NCBI GenBank assembly: GCA_030427505.1
Contig: JAUICH010000008.1
Span: forward strand, 62,001 to 126,000
DNA length: 64,000 nt
Direction of reading: 5' to 3'
Origin: Verrucomicrobiia bacterium
GTDB lineage: Bacteria > Verrucomicrobiota > Verrucomicrobiia > Verrucomicrobiales > DEV007
Shown here piece after piece: positions 36,724-49,121 of the stretch. Position 1 is the first letter of the stretch, and every line of letters begins with the position of its first letter. The translations under genes and the position numbers were made by a program. The notes beneath the pieces are model-generated. The model was not told the origin of the DNA. It saw nothing but the letters and a program-made list of their open reading frames with translations, and ran no database searches.

Positions 36724-37182
36724 GATGACGAAACGGGTTGAGGTGACGGGGTGGAGGAAGGTTCCGGCCCGGTGGCGGCGCGTTGCCGCGCGCCTCTAAC
36801 GAGCATGTTCTCCAGTAGCGGGCCTCCCTCGGGTGACATTGATTTCCGGGGCCACTGAGAGGGGGCGGGCCTTATGCGGCCGGCGGGTCCTCGTGGCGTG
36901 TGGGTATTAATGATGCGCCGGAGTGGAGGCGCAAGGATTATGTCATGGGGCGAATTCCGCCTTGGCGTCACGCCCTCGATCCGCCCACGCGGCCTGGGTG
37001 GGCGAAAAAGTTTAAGGGTGGGATTGAAGCGAAACCGGCGGCGCCGGGGTGACATCCGCCCAGACTCAATGCTCCGTTGGAATAGCGAGTAAGAGGACCT
37101 TTTTACTCCAGCGGGACAATTATTCAAACATACCGGAGGGAGGGGCGTGAAGGAAAAAACGAAAAAAAACGACGAAAAGCTG
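36724..37182. other. Intergenic region upstream of the rRNA promoter
   Basis: Nearly 460 bp between the FAD oxidoreductase start and the rRNA promoter. It is G/C-rich to about 37080, then A-rich (runs of A before the -35 box), which could act as an UP-like element. Both strands were read and no gene is supported; an ORF at 36720-37127 on the minus strand is Arg/Pro-rich shadow sequence. Confidence 0.5.
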
Positions 37183-37210
37183 TTGACCCTCTCAGGGGAA
37201 TGCGTAGAGT
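37183..37210 (+). promoter_or_regulatory. Probable rRNA operon promoter
   Basis: TTGACC (-35, 37183-37188), a 16-bp spacer and TAGAGT (-10, 37205-37210). It is preceded by A-rich runs (about 37150-37177) of UP-element type. The start site would be near 37217, about 415 bp before mature 16S. Confidence 0.7.
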
Positions 37211-37251
37211 AGCAAAACCGACCGGAACACGTCGGGCTTGGGCAGGCAACT

Positions 37252-37285
37252 GTCGATCGCGGTGAAGATTGCGATCGGCTTTTTT
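37252..37285 (+). terminator. Terminator-like hairpin in the rRNA leader
   Basis: CGATCGC (37254-37260) pairs perfectly with GCGATCG (37271-37277) around a 10-nt loop, extended by a G-U and a G-C pair and followed by six T (37280-37285). It lies about 40 bp after the -10 box, so a transcript ending here would be about 70 nt. It could be an attenuator bypassed by antitermination or define a small RNA. Confidence 0.6.
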
Positions 37286-37631
37286 ATCCCCAAGGATAAG
37301 CGATCTTTTAGAGTTTGGCTGATAATCTTGTTCCGGGCGCCACCAGAAAATGGGGTGCCGCGTCTCTAAGTGTAAGCTTGGATGATGCCAAAAGGAGTGA
37401 GAGATATCAGTGGAGAAGAAAAGGCTAATCGGTGCGTTGCGCGGTAAAAAACGCGTGACGCGCGGGTTGACTTAGCAGCAGGGATTGCGGGCTTTTTCAA
37501 GGATCTGACTTCGGTTGGATTTAAGGAAGGGCCGGGAATGCGCTGTTAAGTAAACCGTCAAAGATTTTCCAGTAGCTTCAGGTCAGAATTCTCACTCCAA
37601 CCTGAAGTGAAATATGGAAGTCAGTTTACGT
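37286..37631 (+). other. rRNA leader between hairpin and mature 16S
   Basis: About 350 bp with no gene. It holds a hairpin, CTTCAGGT (37576-37583) against ACCTGAAG (37600-37607), and a TTGACT at 37469 that lacks a convincing -10 partner. Confidence 0.5.
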
Positions 37632-39197
<1,566 letters not shown>

Positions 39198-39416
39198 GGG
39201 AGTCATTCACCGGACACCAAAACGTCCGTGTGAAGAGGTCGACACCTAAGTTTCTGCATAAAGTGGAAATACGGTGTCCGTGGAGTTCGAAAGGATTCTG
39301 CGACTTAAGTTATTCAAGCGCGTGTCTCGTGATTCGAGCCGTGCAACGTCCCGATTAGTCTTTACTTCTCCGGTTTATGGTTGATGCGATGGCGCGGAAA
39401 AAAGCCAGGATAAGCT

Positions 39417-39492
39417 GGGGGTATAGCTCAGCTGGTAGAGCGCCAGCTTTGCAAGCTGGATGTCAGGAGTTCGAATCTCCTTGCCTCCACCA
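39417..39492 (+). tRNA. tRNA-Ala (anticodon UGC) in the 16S-23S spacer
   Basis: Acceptor GGGGGTA against TGCCTCC, anticodon loop TTTGCAA (anticodon TGC) closed by CCAGC/GCTGG, and T-arm AGGAGTTCGAATCTCCT. CCA is encoded (39490-39492). It is the first of the two spacer tRNAs. Confidence 0.96.
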
Positions 39493-39566
39493 TCTCTTTA
39501 TTCCTTTACGAAAGCAGCCGCTGAAGCCGGGAGTCAAATCCAGGCGATGGGGTGTCTGATGGAAAC

Positions 39567-39643
39567 GGGTCTGTAGCTCAGTTGGTTAGAGCACCGCCTT
39601 GATAAGGCGGGGGTCACAGGTTCGAGCCCTGTCAGACCCACCA
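39567..39643 (+). tRNA. tRNA-Ile (anticodon GAU) in the 16S-23S spacer
   Basis: Acceptor GGGTCTG against CAGACCC, anticodon loop TTGATAA (anticodon GAT) closed by CCGCC/GGCGG, and T-arm ACAGGTTCGAGCCCTGT. CCA is encoded (39641-39643). It follows tRNA-Ala, the reverse of the common Ile-Ala order. Confidence 0.96.
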
Positions 39644-39740
39644 CTCAGTGAAGGAAGCTGCGTAAGGGTATTAGAGTTTGTCTCGGTGGAAACCGCTTCT
39701 CCAAAGTATCAATCCAAATCGATAAGCCGACAGATGGCTC

Positions 39741-39762
39741 GTTCTTTGACAACTGCATAGTG
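39741..39762 (+). promoter_or_regulatory. boxA-like sequence and 5' strand of the 23S processing stem
   Basis: GTTCTTTGACAACTGCATAG plus TG. The TTCTTTGACAACT core is the usual boxA-type antitermination motif before 23S. The segment is complementary to 42930-42951 downstream of 23S with only two G-U pairs, forming the long stem cut by RNase III. Confidence 0.75.
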
Positions 39763-39968
39763 GGTAAAATACAAGACTACAATTTGCACAGCATAATTGA
39801 ATACCGGCAATTTTCCGTCGCTGGTATTCGGCTTGCGCATCTTGGATTTACTTAACATGAACGGCGAAAATTTTGGTCGAACCGTCCGGTGGTTTGGAAA
39901 CCTTCTCGTAAAAGGGAGGGAATCAACTCTGGAGCGGGCGGAGAGATCAATCCTATTCAAGAATAGGG

Positions 39969-42803
<2,835 letters not shown>

Positions 42804-43123
42804 CCCTCTTTCTTGAGAGGATTTACACTGAATAGCTAACGCTAACCGTTCTCTGTTAGAGATCCGGAAAGCAGCAAGCCAATGCACGAAAGTGCGCTGG
42901 CCGCGAAAAGTAGTTAACGTATCTTACTTCATTATGCAGTTGTCAGAGAACAGGCCAGGCGCCTAGCGCCTGCAATCTGAAGGCATCGATTGTTTCTCGA
43001 CCGGAGAAGCAAAGTTGCTCTTTCTCAACATACTGGAACGATAGACAGACCATCGACTCATGATGGCCGCTGGAAGTCCGCTCTTCCTTCGCTACGGAAA
43101 CATGGCGAAGCTTAAGATCGGGA
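42804..43123 (+). other. 23S-5S spacer
   Basis: 320 bp, unusually long for this spacer. It contains the 3' strand of the 23S processing stem (42930-42951). No tRNA or protein gene was found. Confidence 0.6.
42930..42951 (+). promoter_or_regulatory. 3' strand of the 23S processing stem
   Basis: CATTATGCAGTTGTCAGAGA plus AC, complementary to 39741-39762. It would pair in the primary transcript and bring both ends of 23S together for RNase III. Confidence 0.75.
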
Positions 43124-43240
43124 TTCTGGTGACCATAGCGTAGTGGAACCACCCGGCTCCATCCCGAACCCGGAAGTGAAACGCTGCAGCGCCGATGGTA
43201 GTGCGGCGATAGGCCGTGTGAGAGTAGGTCGTTGCCAGTT
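43124..43240 (+). rRNA. rrf: 5S ribosomal RNA
   Basis: It shows the typical 5S layout: terminal helix strand TTCTGGTGACC, loop B region GGAACCACCCGGCTCCATCC, CCGAACCCGGAAGTGAAAC, then GCCGATGGTAGT and the 3' strand GTTGCCAG. Length is about 115 nt; the ends are approximate. Confidence 0.95.
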
Positions 43241-43245
43241 TAATT

Positions 43246-43275
43246 ACCACCCCGTCTCCGGACGGGGTGGTTTTT
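43246..43275 (+). terminator. Rho-independent terminator of the rRNA operon
   Basis: An 11-bp stem ACCACCCCGTC (43246-43256) against GACGGGGTGGT (43261-43271), tetraloop TCCG, and a T5 tract ending at 43275. It starts about 6 bp after 5S. Confidence 0.95.
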
Positions 43276-43354
43276 CTTGTACGGGTTCCGCCGTTCTACT
43301 CAAAGTAGAGAGGAGGAAGGTCTATGTATTCGCGAAAGGGCTCTGGCCCAATGG

Positions 43355-44599
43355 CTACTCTAAGTAGATTTCCGTATTAAGTGAATGGGCTTCGCTCGCG
43401 AAAGGCCATTCAAAGCGCTCAACCTGATTGAGAAGAACGGACTCAGGCACCGGGTCCGGGCGTTCCTGATTTCGCTTTGCCAGGACGTTCCACGGCACTG
43501 AGAAAGCAACTACTTTCACGTAGGCTCCGTAGTCGAGACCTGCCCGAATCAACGGAGCCCGGCGGTCCCGTGTTAGAGATGTCGCATCCCAAATGACAGG
43601 CCGGCCTTTGGCCAAGTGATTTCGCAATTCCGCTTGGGCCGATTGTAACACGCGGCCTTCCATCCGGCGGGTCATTCGTTTGACGTCCAAGTCCTTCCGC
43701 AGACGATCCAAGCTGACTACGGCGTGACCGTTTCCGTAATCTTCGACCCAGGTGGTTTTTCCCGAGGCGGCGGGGCCGCATAGAAGGGTCAGGGCGCAAG
43801 AAGGACGGTCCCTCCAGCTGTAAGACCGGGCAATTGCTTCCTGGGGCGTGGCGATCTTGCCCGCCTCCGCGTCCCGAATGCCTTGAGCCAGAACGTGTTG
43901 CCGGAACGAGTCGGGTTGATCTGAAAGCTCTGTGTTGATGACTTCCTCCCAGTCCTTCCAGGGGGCCGGGTTGTTCCAGAGTCCTAATTCCACGGCCATC
44001 AGGCGAAAAAGCTCCAGCTTTTCCAGAGCGCTCTCGTTACCTCCTTGGTTCCTCCGGCCCCGGAGATCGGCGAGGGCCAGGAGATAGACCAACTCCAGGT
44101 CGCAGAGCCGGGCCAGTTTGCGGAACCCGAACTCTCCAGCTTCATCTGAGATCAATTTTCGAGGATCGTGGTGGTGTCCGATGCCTTCCAGGATTCGGGC
44201 GATATTTTCCCAGGGAAGACCCAGGGCATGATGCCGCATGGCAAACCAGGAGCGTCCCACGGCAGGGTGGCGGGGAGAGACGATCCGTTCTCGCCCATCC
44301 ATCTCCGCTTTACGGGTGGTGAAGATTTTCCCCACGTCATGCAGCAGGGCGGAGAGCGCGAGAATTCGTTTCTTTTCCGGGGAAAGATGTGTGCCTTCGC
44401 CGCCAGGCTTAAGAATTTCGCCCATTTCCGTGAGAACCATATCGGTGTGAACGCCTGCGTGACCTTCCGCGTGCCACTCCGGATCTTGAGGGGTATCTTC
44501 CAGTTCCCTCAGCGTCACGAAATCTCCGCCCAGGCCCTCAATCCATTCGGAAAGGGAAGGGACTTGGCGGCTGGCAATTCGCTGGAGAAAGGGATGCAC
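43355..44599 (-). CDS. HD-Pnk: HD-domain phosphoesterase fused to 5'-OH polynucleotide kinase
   Basis: The protein has 414 residues from GTG 44599; an in-frame TAG lies 12 nt upstream, so no longer start exists. The N-terminal HD domain has ALSALLHDVGKIF (H87-D88), flanking His at 43-51, H124 and GHHHDPRK (142-145). The C-terminal kinase has the P-loop CGPAASGKTTW (275-284), SLDRLRKDL with the DxxR motif (D298, R301), and VIWDATSLTRDRR with lid arginines. This order matches HD-Pnk of Runella slithyformis, which heals broken ends: HD removes 2',3'-cyclic or 3' phosphate and Pnk phosphorylates 5'-OH. It diverges from a methyltransferase-RNA ligase pair, which would seal the healed ends. It converges on the rRNA operon terminator. 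Confidence 0.88.
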   Translation of the reverse strand: MHPFLQRIASRQVPSLSEWIEGLGGDFVTLRELEDTPQDPEWHAEGHAGVHTDMVLTEMGEILKPGGEGTHLSPEKKRILALSALLHDVGKIFTTRKAEMDGRERIVSPRHPAVGRSWFAMRHHALGLPWENIARILEGIGHHHDPRKLISDEAGEFGFRKLARLCDLELVYLLALADLRGRRNQGGNESALEKLELFRLMAVELGLWNNPAPWKDWEEVINTELSDQPDSFRQHVLAQGIRDAEAGKIATPQEAIARSYSWRDRPSCALTLLCGPAASGKTTWVEDYGNGHAVVSLDRLRKDLDVKRMTRRMEGRVLQSAQAELRNHLAKGRPVIWDATSLTRDRRAPLIRAGLDYGAYVKVVAFSVPWNVLAKRNQERPDPVPESVLLNQVERFEWPFASEAHSLNTEIYLE

Positions 44600-44619
44600 G
44601 GAAAGTAACTAGACTGCGC

Positions 44620-45348
44620 GTGATTCTCTCCGAAATCCAGGAATTCTACTTTGTCAGACTCGCCGCGGCCATGGTCCGGGGTAAGGTGTTGTGGGGCCAG
44701 TTGCCTTCGAACGTTTTCCCGGAAGCGTGGGTTCGCGAAGACTGGGCAACCTTATCAGACCTTGAGTGTGTGGAGATTACCCAGGCGGGTTTGGCGAGTG
44801 GTCTCAGGCTGCACCGGTTCAAGCGGACGATGAACCTTTCCAGGGTTACGAAAGTCCTGGGAATGCTCCGGGCGTTTGATCCCGGTTCGCTGCTGGACAT
44901 CGGCAGCGGGAGGGGAGCGTTCTTGTGGCCCTTGCTGGATGCGTTTCCCAACCTGCCGGTCATGGCGGTGGAAACTTCCGCGGTAAGAGCCCGTCAGATC
45001 GAAACGGTCGCAGCCGGCGGGGTGAAGAATATTTCCGTCATTCAAGGAGATGTCACAAAGAAAGAGACGGTGGACTCCCTTGAGAATCATGATGTGGTGA
45101 CTGCGTTGGAAGTGCTCGAGCATGTTCCAGAGGTGGAAGCGGCCTGCCGGGCCTGTGTCAGGCTTGCCAACCGGGCCGTCCTCGTGTCCGTGCCATCGAA
45201 GGAAGACGACAATCCCGAGCACATTCACTTACTGACCCGTTCACGCCTGGAGGGCCTTTTCGATCTTCCAGAGGTGAAGCGAATTCAGTTCGATGCCGTT
45301 CCGGGCCACCTTCTAGCCGTTGTTACCCTGAAAACCGAAAATGCCTGA
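44620..45348 (+). CDS. Class I SAM-dependent methyltransferase of the RNA repair cluster
   Basis: The protein has 242 residues from GTG 44620; ATG 44671 is an alternative that would widen the divergent promoter gap from 20 to 71 bp. The Rossmann methyltransferase core has SLLDIGSGRGAF (motif I, 90-101), VMAVETS, a VIQGDV acidic loop and ALEVLEHV (E164, E167, H168), then NPEHIHLLT (H201, H203). The E-x-x-E-H plus H-x-H pattern recalls the metal site of Hen1, the 3'-terminal 2'-O-methyltransferase in some bacterial RNA repair cassettes, but UbiE-type enzymes can look similar. It overlaps the ligase gene by 8 bp. RNA substrate is inferred from context. Confidence 0.82.
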   Translation: MILSEIQEFYFVRLAAAMVRGKVLWGQLPSNVFPEAWVREDWATLSDLECVEITQAGLASGLRLHRFKRTMNLSRVTKVLGMLRAFDPGSLLDIGSGRGAFLWPLLDAFPNLPVMAVETSAVRARQIETVAAGGVKNISVIQGDVTKKETVDSLENHDVVTALEVLEHVPEVEAACRACVRLANRAVLVSVPSKEDDNPEHIHLLTRSRLEGLFDLPEVKRIQFDAVPGHLLAVVTLKTENA

Positions 45349-46135
45349 ACCGCCATCCCTGGTTAAGTATCCCCGGACGCCTCATCTCGCCGGTTCGCGA
45401 CTCCAGCCGGGGGACGAGGACCTGGAAAGCGTTCCGTTTCAGAAACTTGCCGGGAGACACCTGGTGATCGAAGAGAAGGTGGATGGGGCGAATGCCGCCA
45501 TCAGTTTTGATGAAAAAGGAAACCTCTGGCTGCAGAGCCGGGGACACTACCTGACCGGCGGACCGAGAGAGAGACACTTTTCCCTTTTCAAGCAGTGGGC
45601 GAACCGGCACGCCGCCGCGTTTTGGGAGGTGCTGGGGGATCGCTACACGCTCTATGGAGAGTGGGTCTATGCCCGCCATACCCTTTTCTACACGCATCTG
45701 CCGCACTATTTTCTGGAGTTTGACGTGTTGGACCGGGAGGCCGGTGGTTTCCTGTCCACGTCCCGCCGCAGGGATTTGCTGGGCAGCGCTCCCATGGAAA
45801 GCGTTCCCGTGCTTCACGAAGGAACGCTTCAGGTTCCGTCTTCCATGACCGGAATGATTGGCCACTCTGCGTATATCGAAAAAGGGCATCTCCAGACACT
45901 CCGGGAGGTGTGCGAAAGCCGCGGACTCGATCCGGAGCAGGCCCTGCGAGAGACCGATCCCGAAGTGCTGATGGAAGGTCTTTACGTAAAGATAGAGGAA
46001 AACGGCCAAGTTGTAGAAAGGCTCAAGTTCATCCGGCCCTCATTCCTGACGGCGGTGCAAGAGTCGGGTTCACACTGGCTGGACCGGCCGATAATTCCCA
46101 ATCAACTGGCACCGGGTGCTCCATTTTTCGAGTAG
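45341..46135 (+). CDS. ATP-dependent RNA ligase family protein
   Basis: The protein has 264 residues. All nucleotidyltransferase motifs are visible: I, EEKVDGANA with the AMP-accepting K46; Ia, LQSRGHYLTGG (R67); III, YTLYGEWVYA; IIIa, YFLEFDVLDRE; IV, MEGLYVKIEE; and V, RLKFIR. Length and motif spacing fit the small RNA ligases of the Rnl2/DRB0094-like group rather than DNA ligases. It seals 3'-OH and 5'-phosphate ends, the products expected from the adjacent HD-Pnk. The start lies within the methyltransferase stop region (AATGCCTGA), so translation is coupled. Confidence 0.88.
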   Translation: MPEPPSLVKYPRTPHLAGSRLQPGDEDLESVPFQKLAGRHLVIEEKVDGANAAISFDEKGNLWLQSRGHYLTGGPRERHFSLFKQWANRHAAAFWEVLGDRYTLYGEWVYARHTLFYTHLPHYFLEFDVLDREAGGFLSTSRRRDLLGSAPMESVPVLHEGTLQVPSSMTGMIGHSAYIEKGHLQTLREVCESRGLDPEQALRETDPEVLMEGLYVKIEENGQVVERLKFIRPSFLTAVQESGSHWLDRPIIPNQLAPGAPFFE

Positions 46136-46218
46136 GATGAAAAGTGCACTGGGATTGATCTCTGATGGCGAATGTGATTCGTTGTTTTGGTAAGTCATTG
46201 AAAAGACCCAATACGGCT

Positions 46219-47226
46219 ATGTTTCGAACACCCCGATTCCATTCCGCTACATTTTTTGCAACGGCCGTGCTTTGTCTGTGGAACACTTTCAGCAGCTGGG
46301 CGCAGGACGGTTCCGTTACCCTCGAAGCGACCTATGCTCCTGGTAAGGAATACCACATGACCCTGGAGAACAACATCGTCATGCAGATTCCCTTTGGCGA
46401 GCAGTCCATGGAGCAGAAGGTAAACATGACCCAAAGCTTCATCATTCAGAGTTGGGCACCGGACGAAGAAGCGGACGCCCAGGCGGCCACGGTCTTAAAG
46501 GCGACATTGGATCACGTGGTGATGAAGACCACCGCCATGGGCATGGACATGACCTATGATTCCAAACAAACAGATGGTGGAGCGAATCTTTTCGCCCCCA
46601 TGTTCGCGGACATTCTGGGGCGTCTGGTGCGGCTGGAACTGGACTCGGAGGGGAACGTTCTTTCCGTGGAGGCGGAAGGCAACGCCGCTGGGGGAGAGAG
46701 CCCGGCCCCGGCTGGCGCGGGCGGATTGGGGGCCATGTCCGCCAAACTGGGTCCGGAAGTCTTGGAGCAGTTCGTGGTGGCCCTGACGGCGTCCCTTCCG
46801 GGAAACACCGTGAAGCCGGGCGATACCTGGTCGACGGACCGGGAACTGGCGGCTGGAAGTTACGGCGCGATGATGGCGGACCTGACCTTTACCTATACGG
46901 GCGACGAGGAAATGGATGGGCACCCCGTGGCGGTTATCGAGACCGTTGGGAAATTTGCCGGCGAAGTCGACCTTGAGGCGGCTGGAGTAGGCTCCGGGGA
47001 TACGGCAGGAGGCTTGGGCCCGGTTTCCGCTATCCAGATCGACGAGTCCACCATTTCCGGAAAGCTGTGCTTCGACAAGGCGCTCGGCATTCAGCGGTAT
47101 TCCGAGCAGTCCATGGACTTGACCATCACCATGCCAAATCCCCTTGGCGGAGAGGCGCCCATGACCGTGCCGATGAAGCAAAAGACCGTGATCCATCTGG
47201 ATTCCGTAGCCGATATCAAGGAATAG
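46219..47226 (+). CDS. Secreted protein, DUF6263-like
   Basis: The protein has 335 residues from ATG 46219, chosen because it places a signal peptide (MFRTPRFHSATFFATAVLCL, cleaved near SWA-QDG) at the N-terminus; ATG 46165 adds 18 residues. The mature part is beta-rich: YHMTLENNIVMQIPFGEQSM, a Gly/Ala/Pro-rich loop near 160-180, LPGNTVKPGDTWS and KTVIHLDSV. The pattern matches the DUF6263 lipoprotein/periplasmic family, without known function. It lies 83 bp after the RNA ligase and is probably not part of that system. Confidence 0.72.
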   Translation: MFRTPRFHSATFFATAVLCLWNTFSSWAQDGSVTLEATYAPGKEYHMTLENNIVMQIPFGEQSMEQKVNMTQSFIIQSWAPDEEADAQAATVLKATLDHVVMKTTAMGMDMTYDSKQTDGGANLFAPMFADILGRLVRLELDSEGNVLSVEAEGNAAGGESPAPAGAGGLGAMSAKLGPEVLEQFVVALTASLPGNTVKPGDTWSTDRELAAGSYGAMMADLTFTYTGDEEMDGHPVAVIETVGKFAGEVDLEAAGVGSGDTAGGLGPVSAIQIDESTISGKLCFDKALGIQRYSEQSMDLTITMPNPLGGEAPMTVPMKQKTVIHLDSVADIKE

Positions 47227-47284
47227 CCGCCGCTGGGCAATTCCTGCGTTGCGCATCCGGCGGAGCGGCCAGATGTAGAGACAG

Positions 47285-48076
47285 ATGATCGCAGAAGCCA
47301 ACCCCTTCCTTGCCGGTGTGGTTCATCTCCCGGCGCTGCCCGGCGCGCCCCGCTACGCGGGCAGCATGGACACCGTGATCGAGCGCGCCCTGCACGATGC
47401 GCGGACTTACGAGCACGGCGGGATGGACGCGTTGATCATCGAGAATTTTGGCGACGCGCCATTCACCGCTGGAACGGTGGAGCCTGAGACGCTGGCCGCC
47501 ATGGCTTGCGCGGCACAGGCCATTAAAGAAGAAATTTCGATTCCTTACGGGTTCAATGTGCTGCGGAATGACGCGCACTCCGCCCTGGCACTCTGTGCCG
47601 CCGCGGGTGGCACCTTTATCCGGGTGAACGTGCATTCAGGGGCGATGGTGACGGACCAGGGAATCATCCAGGGCCAGGCCTATTCCACGATGCGGAAGCG
47701 CGCGGCGATTTGCCCGGCGGTCCGGGTGTTTGCGGACATTTTGGTCAAACATGCCGCTCCGCTCGGCGAAGCGCCGATCGAAAAGGCCGCTCTGGACACG
47801 CTCCAGCGGGGGCAGGCGGATGGGCTCATTGTGTCCGGCTGGGGCACCGGCGCCGCCGTGGTGGAGGAAGATTTGAAGGCCGTTCGCGGAGTCTGTCCGA
47901 ATGCCTTCCTGCTGGTCGGCAGTGGGGCCAATGTCGAAAACGTGAAGGATCTGCTCGCCTATGCGGACGGCGTCATTGTGGGAAGTTCTCTCAAATACGA
48001 CGGCCATTTGACGAACCCGGTGGACTTCGACCGGGTCCAGGCTTTCGTCGCTGCCGCCCGCGGGCTGGATGATTGA
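47285..48076 (+). CDS. BtpA/SgcQ family TIM-barrel protein
   Basis: The protein has 263 residues. It has the BtpA-family pattern: GVVHLPALPGAPRYAG at the N-terminus, DALIIENFGDAPF, GFNVLRNDAHSALALCAA, FIRVNVHSGA, SGWGTG and VGSGANVENVKDLL, ending in GVIVGSSLK. The fold is a phosphate-binding (beta/alpha)8 barrel. Members are linked to photosystem I biogenesis in cyanobacteria (BtpA) and to sugar metabolism in enterobacteria (SgcQ); here the reaction is unknown. It begins 58 bp after the DUF6263-like gene. Confidence 0.9.
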   Translation: MIAEANPFLAGVVHLPALPGAPRYAGSMDTVIERALHDARTYEHGGMDALIIENFGDAPFTAGTVEPETLAAMACAAQAIKEEISIPYGFNVLRNDAHSALALCAAAGGTFIRVNVHSGAMVTDQGIIQGQAYSTMRKRAAICPAVRVFADILVKHAAPLGEAPIEKAALDTLQRGQADGLIVSGWGTGAAVVEEDLKAVRGVCPNAFLLVGSGANVENVKDLLAYADGVIVGSSLKYDGHLTNPVDFDRVQAFVAAARGLDD

Positions 48077-48299
48077 GGCCCATTGGATTTGGGGCCTATC
48101 GCGGCTAAGCCGTCAGTCTGCTCGCCTTTTCGTGCTCAGATTCTCGGAAGGAATGCGCGGTTCCGGATGAGCTTGCGCTATTTCAAGTCATCGCCGATGA
48201 AAAATCGACATCTGCGGTAGCTTGGGACAGGAGCATCCCGCTGGTCGATACCTAGGAAAACATTCAAAGCGCCCACCACTCTGGCAATACAAGTACCAC

Positions 48300-49020
48300 G
48301 AGTGGCGTCAGGATTAGGACGGGTCTCCTGGCGCCGATTTCAGGGGAAGGCTATTGCCTGAGGGGCAATCACAACTTGAAAGGAAGCGCTCCTTTCGTCC
48401 TCGTGGATCCGAATACCCAAAAGTCCCACTTTCTGGTTGGGCAAGAGAGGGGGACGCCAGTCGTTTCCACGATTGTCTCGGCCGGACCCGGGCCCGGGAG
48501 TGGTGGAAAGTGAAAGCACGGAAAGAGCGATCGAGATCCTCCCGGGCCCTCTGACTTCGAATGAGTTTCAGCTGACTCAAGGCGAGCTGAAAGAGCTGGA
48601 GCTTGCGTCGCTCATTCCCCTGCAAGTGATTCAGGGGGGGAAGGGGGGACGGCTTGGCCCTGGTCAAAGTGCCTTTCCCGACGCCCGCCTGTTTTCCCCT
48701 CGCTTCCGGAGAGGTGCCGATGGGAGCGCCTATCATGCTTTTCGGAGATCCGCTGGTGCATGACAAGCGGCTCAATCAGGTCGCCAAGCGAGCCGATCTT
48801 GATGTGAATGTAGGCAAGTTCTCGGACTTTTGCCGAATCCTCACCAAGAATCGTAGCTTCTTGAGATATGGCGACAGCGGCGGGCCGGCCATCAACCGGG
48901 CGGGAAACGAAGAAATTGGCGTGGTAGCCGGCATTCGTGCTGACCTGATCAGGGACGCGATACGGGAATTCGAGTGCCGGGGGACAGAGCAAAACCCAAT
49001 ATCTGAGTCGACCTCAGGAC
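48300..49020 (+). pseudogene. Decayed trypsin-like serine protease (two frameshifts)
   Basis: Protein-like sequence moves through three frames in order. From about 48350: GNHNLKGSAPFVLVDPNTQK followed by SHFLVGQERGTPVVS. From about 48500: GVVESESTERAIEILPGP followed by ELASLIPLQVIQGG. From about 48654: SDFCRILTKNR then YGDSGGPAINRAGNEEIGVV. The last has the GDSGGP nucleophile motif of chymotrypsin-fold proteases with the preceding Cys. The second shift falls in G-runs at 48630-48648. No intact start was found, and an His/Asp pair is not clear. It could also be a diverged but functional set of small ORFs, which I think less likely. Confidence 0.45.
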
Positions 49021-49121
49021 TGGAAAAGAGACCTTTCGTCCCGATACTGCTGGGCCGGAATTTTTTCGCCCCGATGGAAAAAGGCGGCGCTTGCGCCCCC
49101 CGGACCAAAGTCTAAGATGGC

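Noticed and set aside
35083-36741. Open frame of about 552 codons on the plus strand
   Set aside because: It is antisense to the FAD oxidoreductase; no signal, domain or start context supports it.
37469-37500. Second rRNA promoter starting at TTGACT
   Set aside because: No acceptable -10 element at 16-18 bp spacing.
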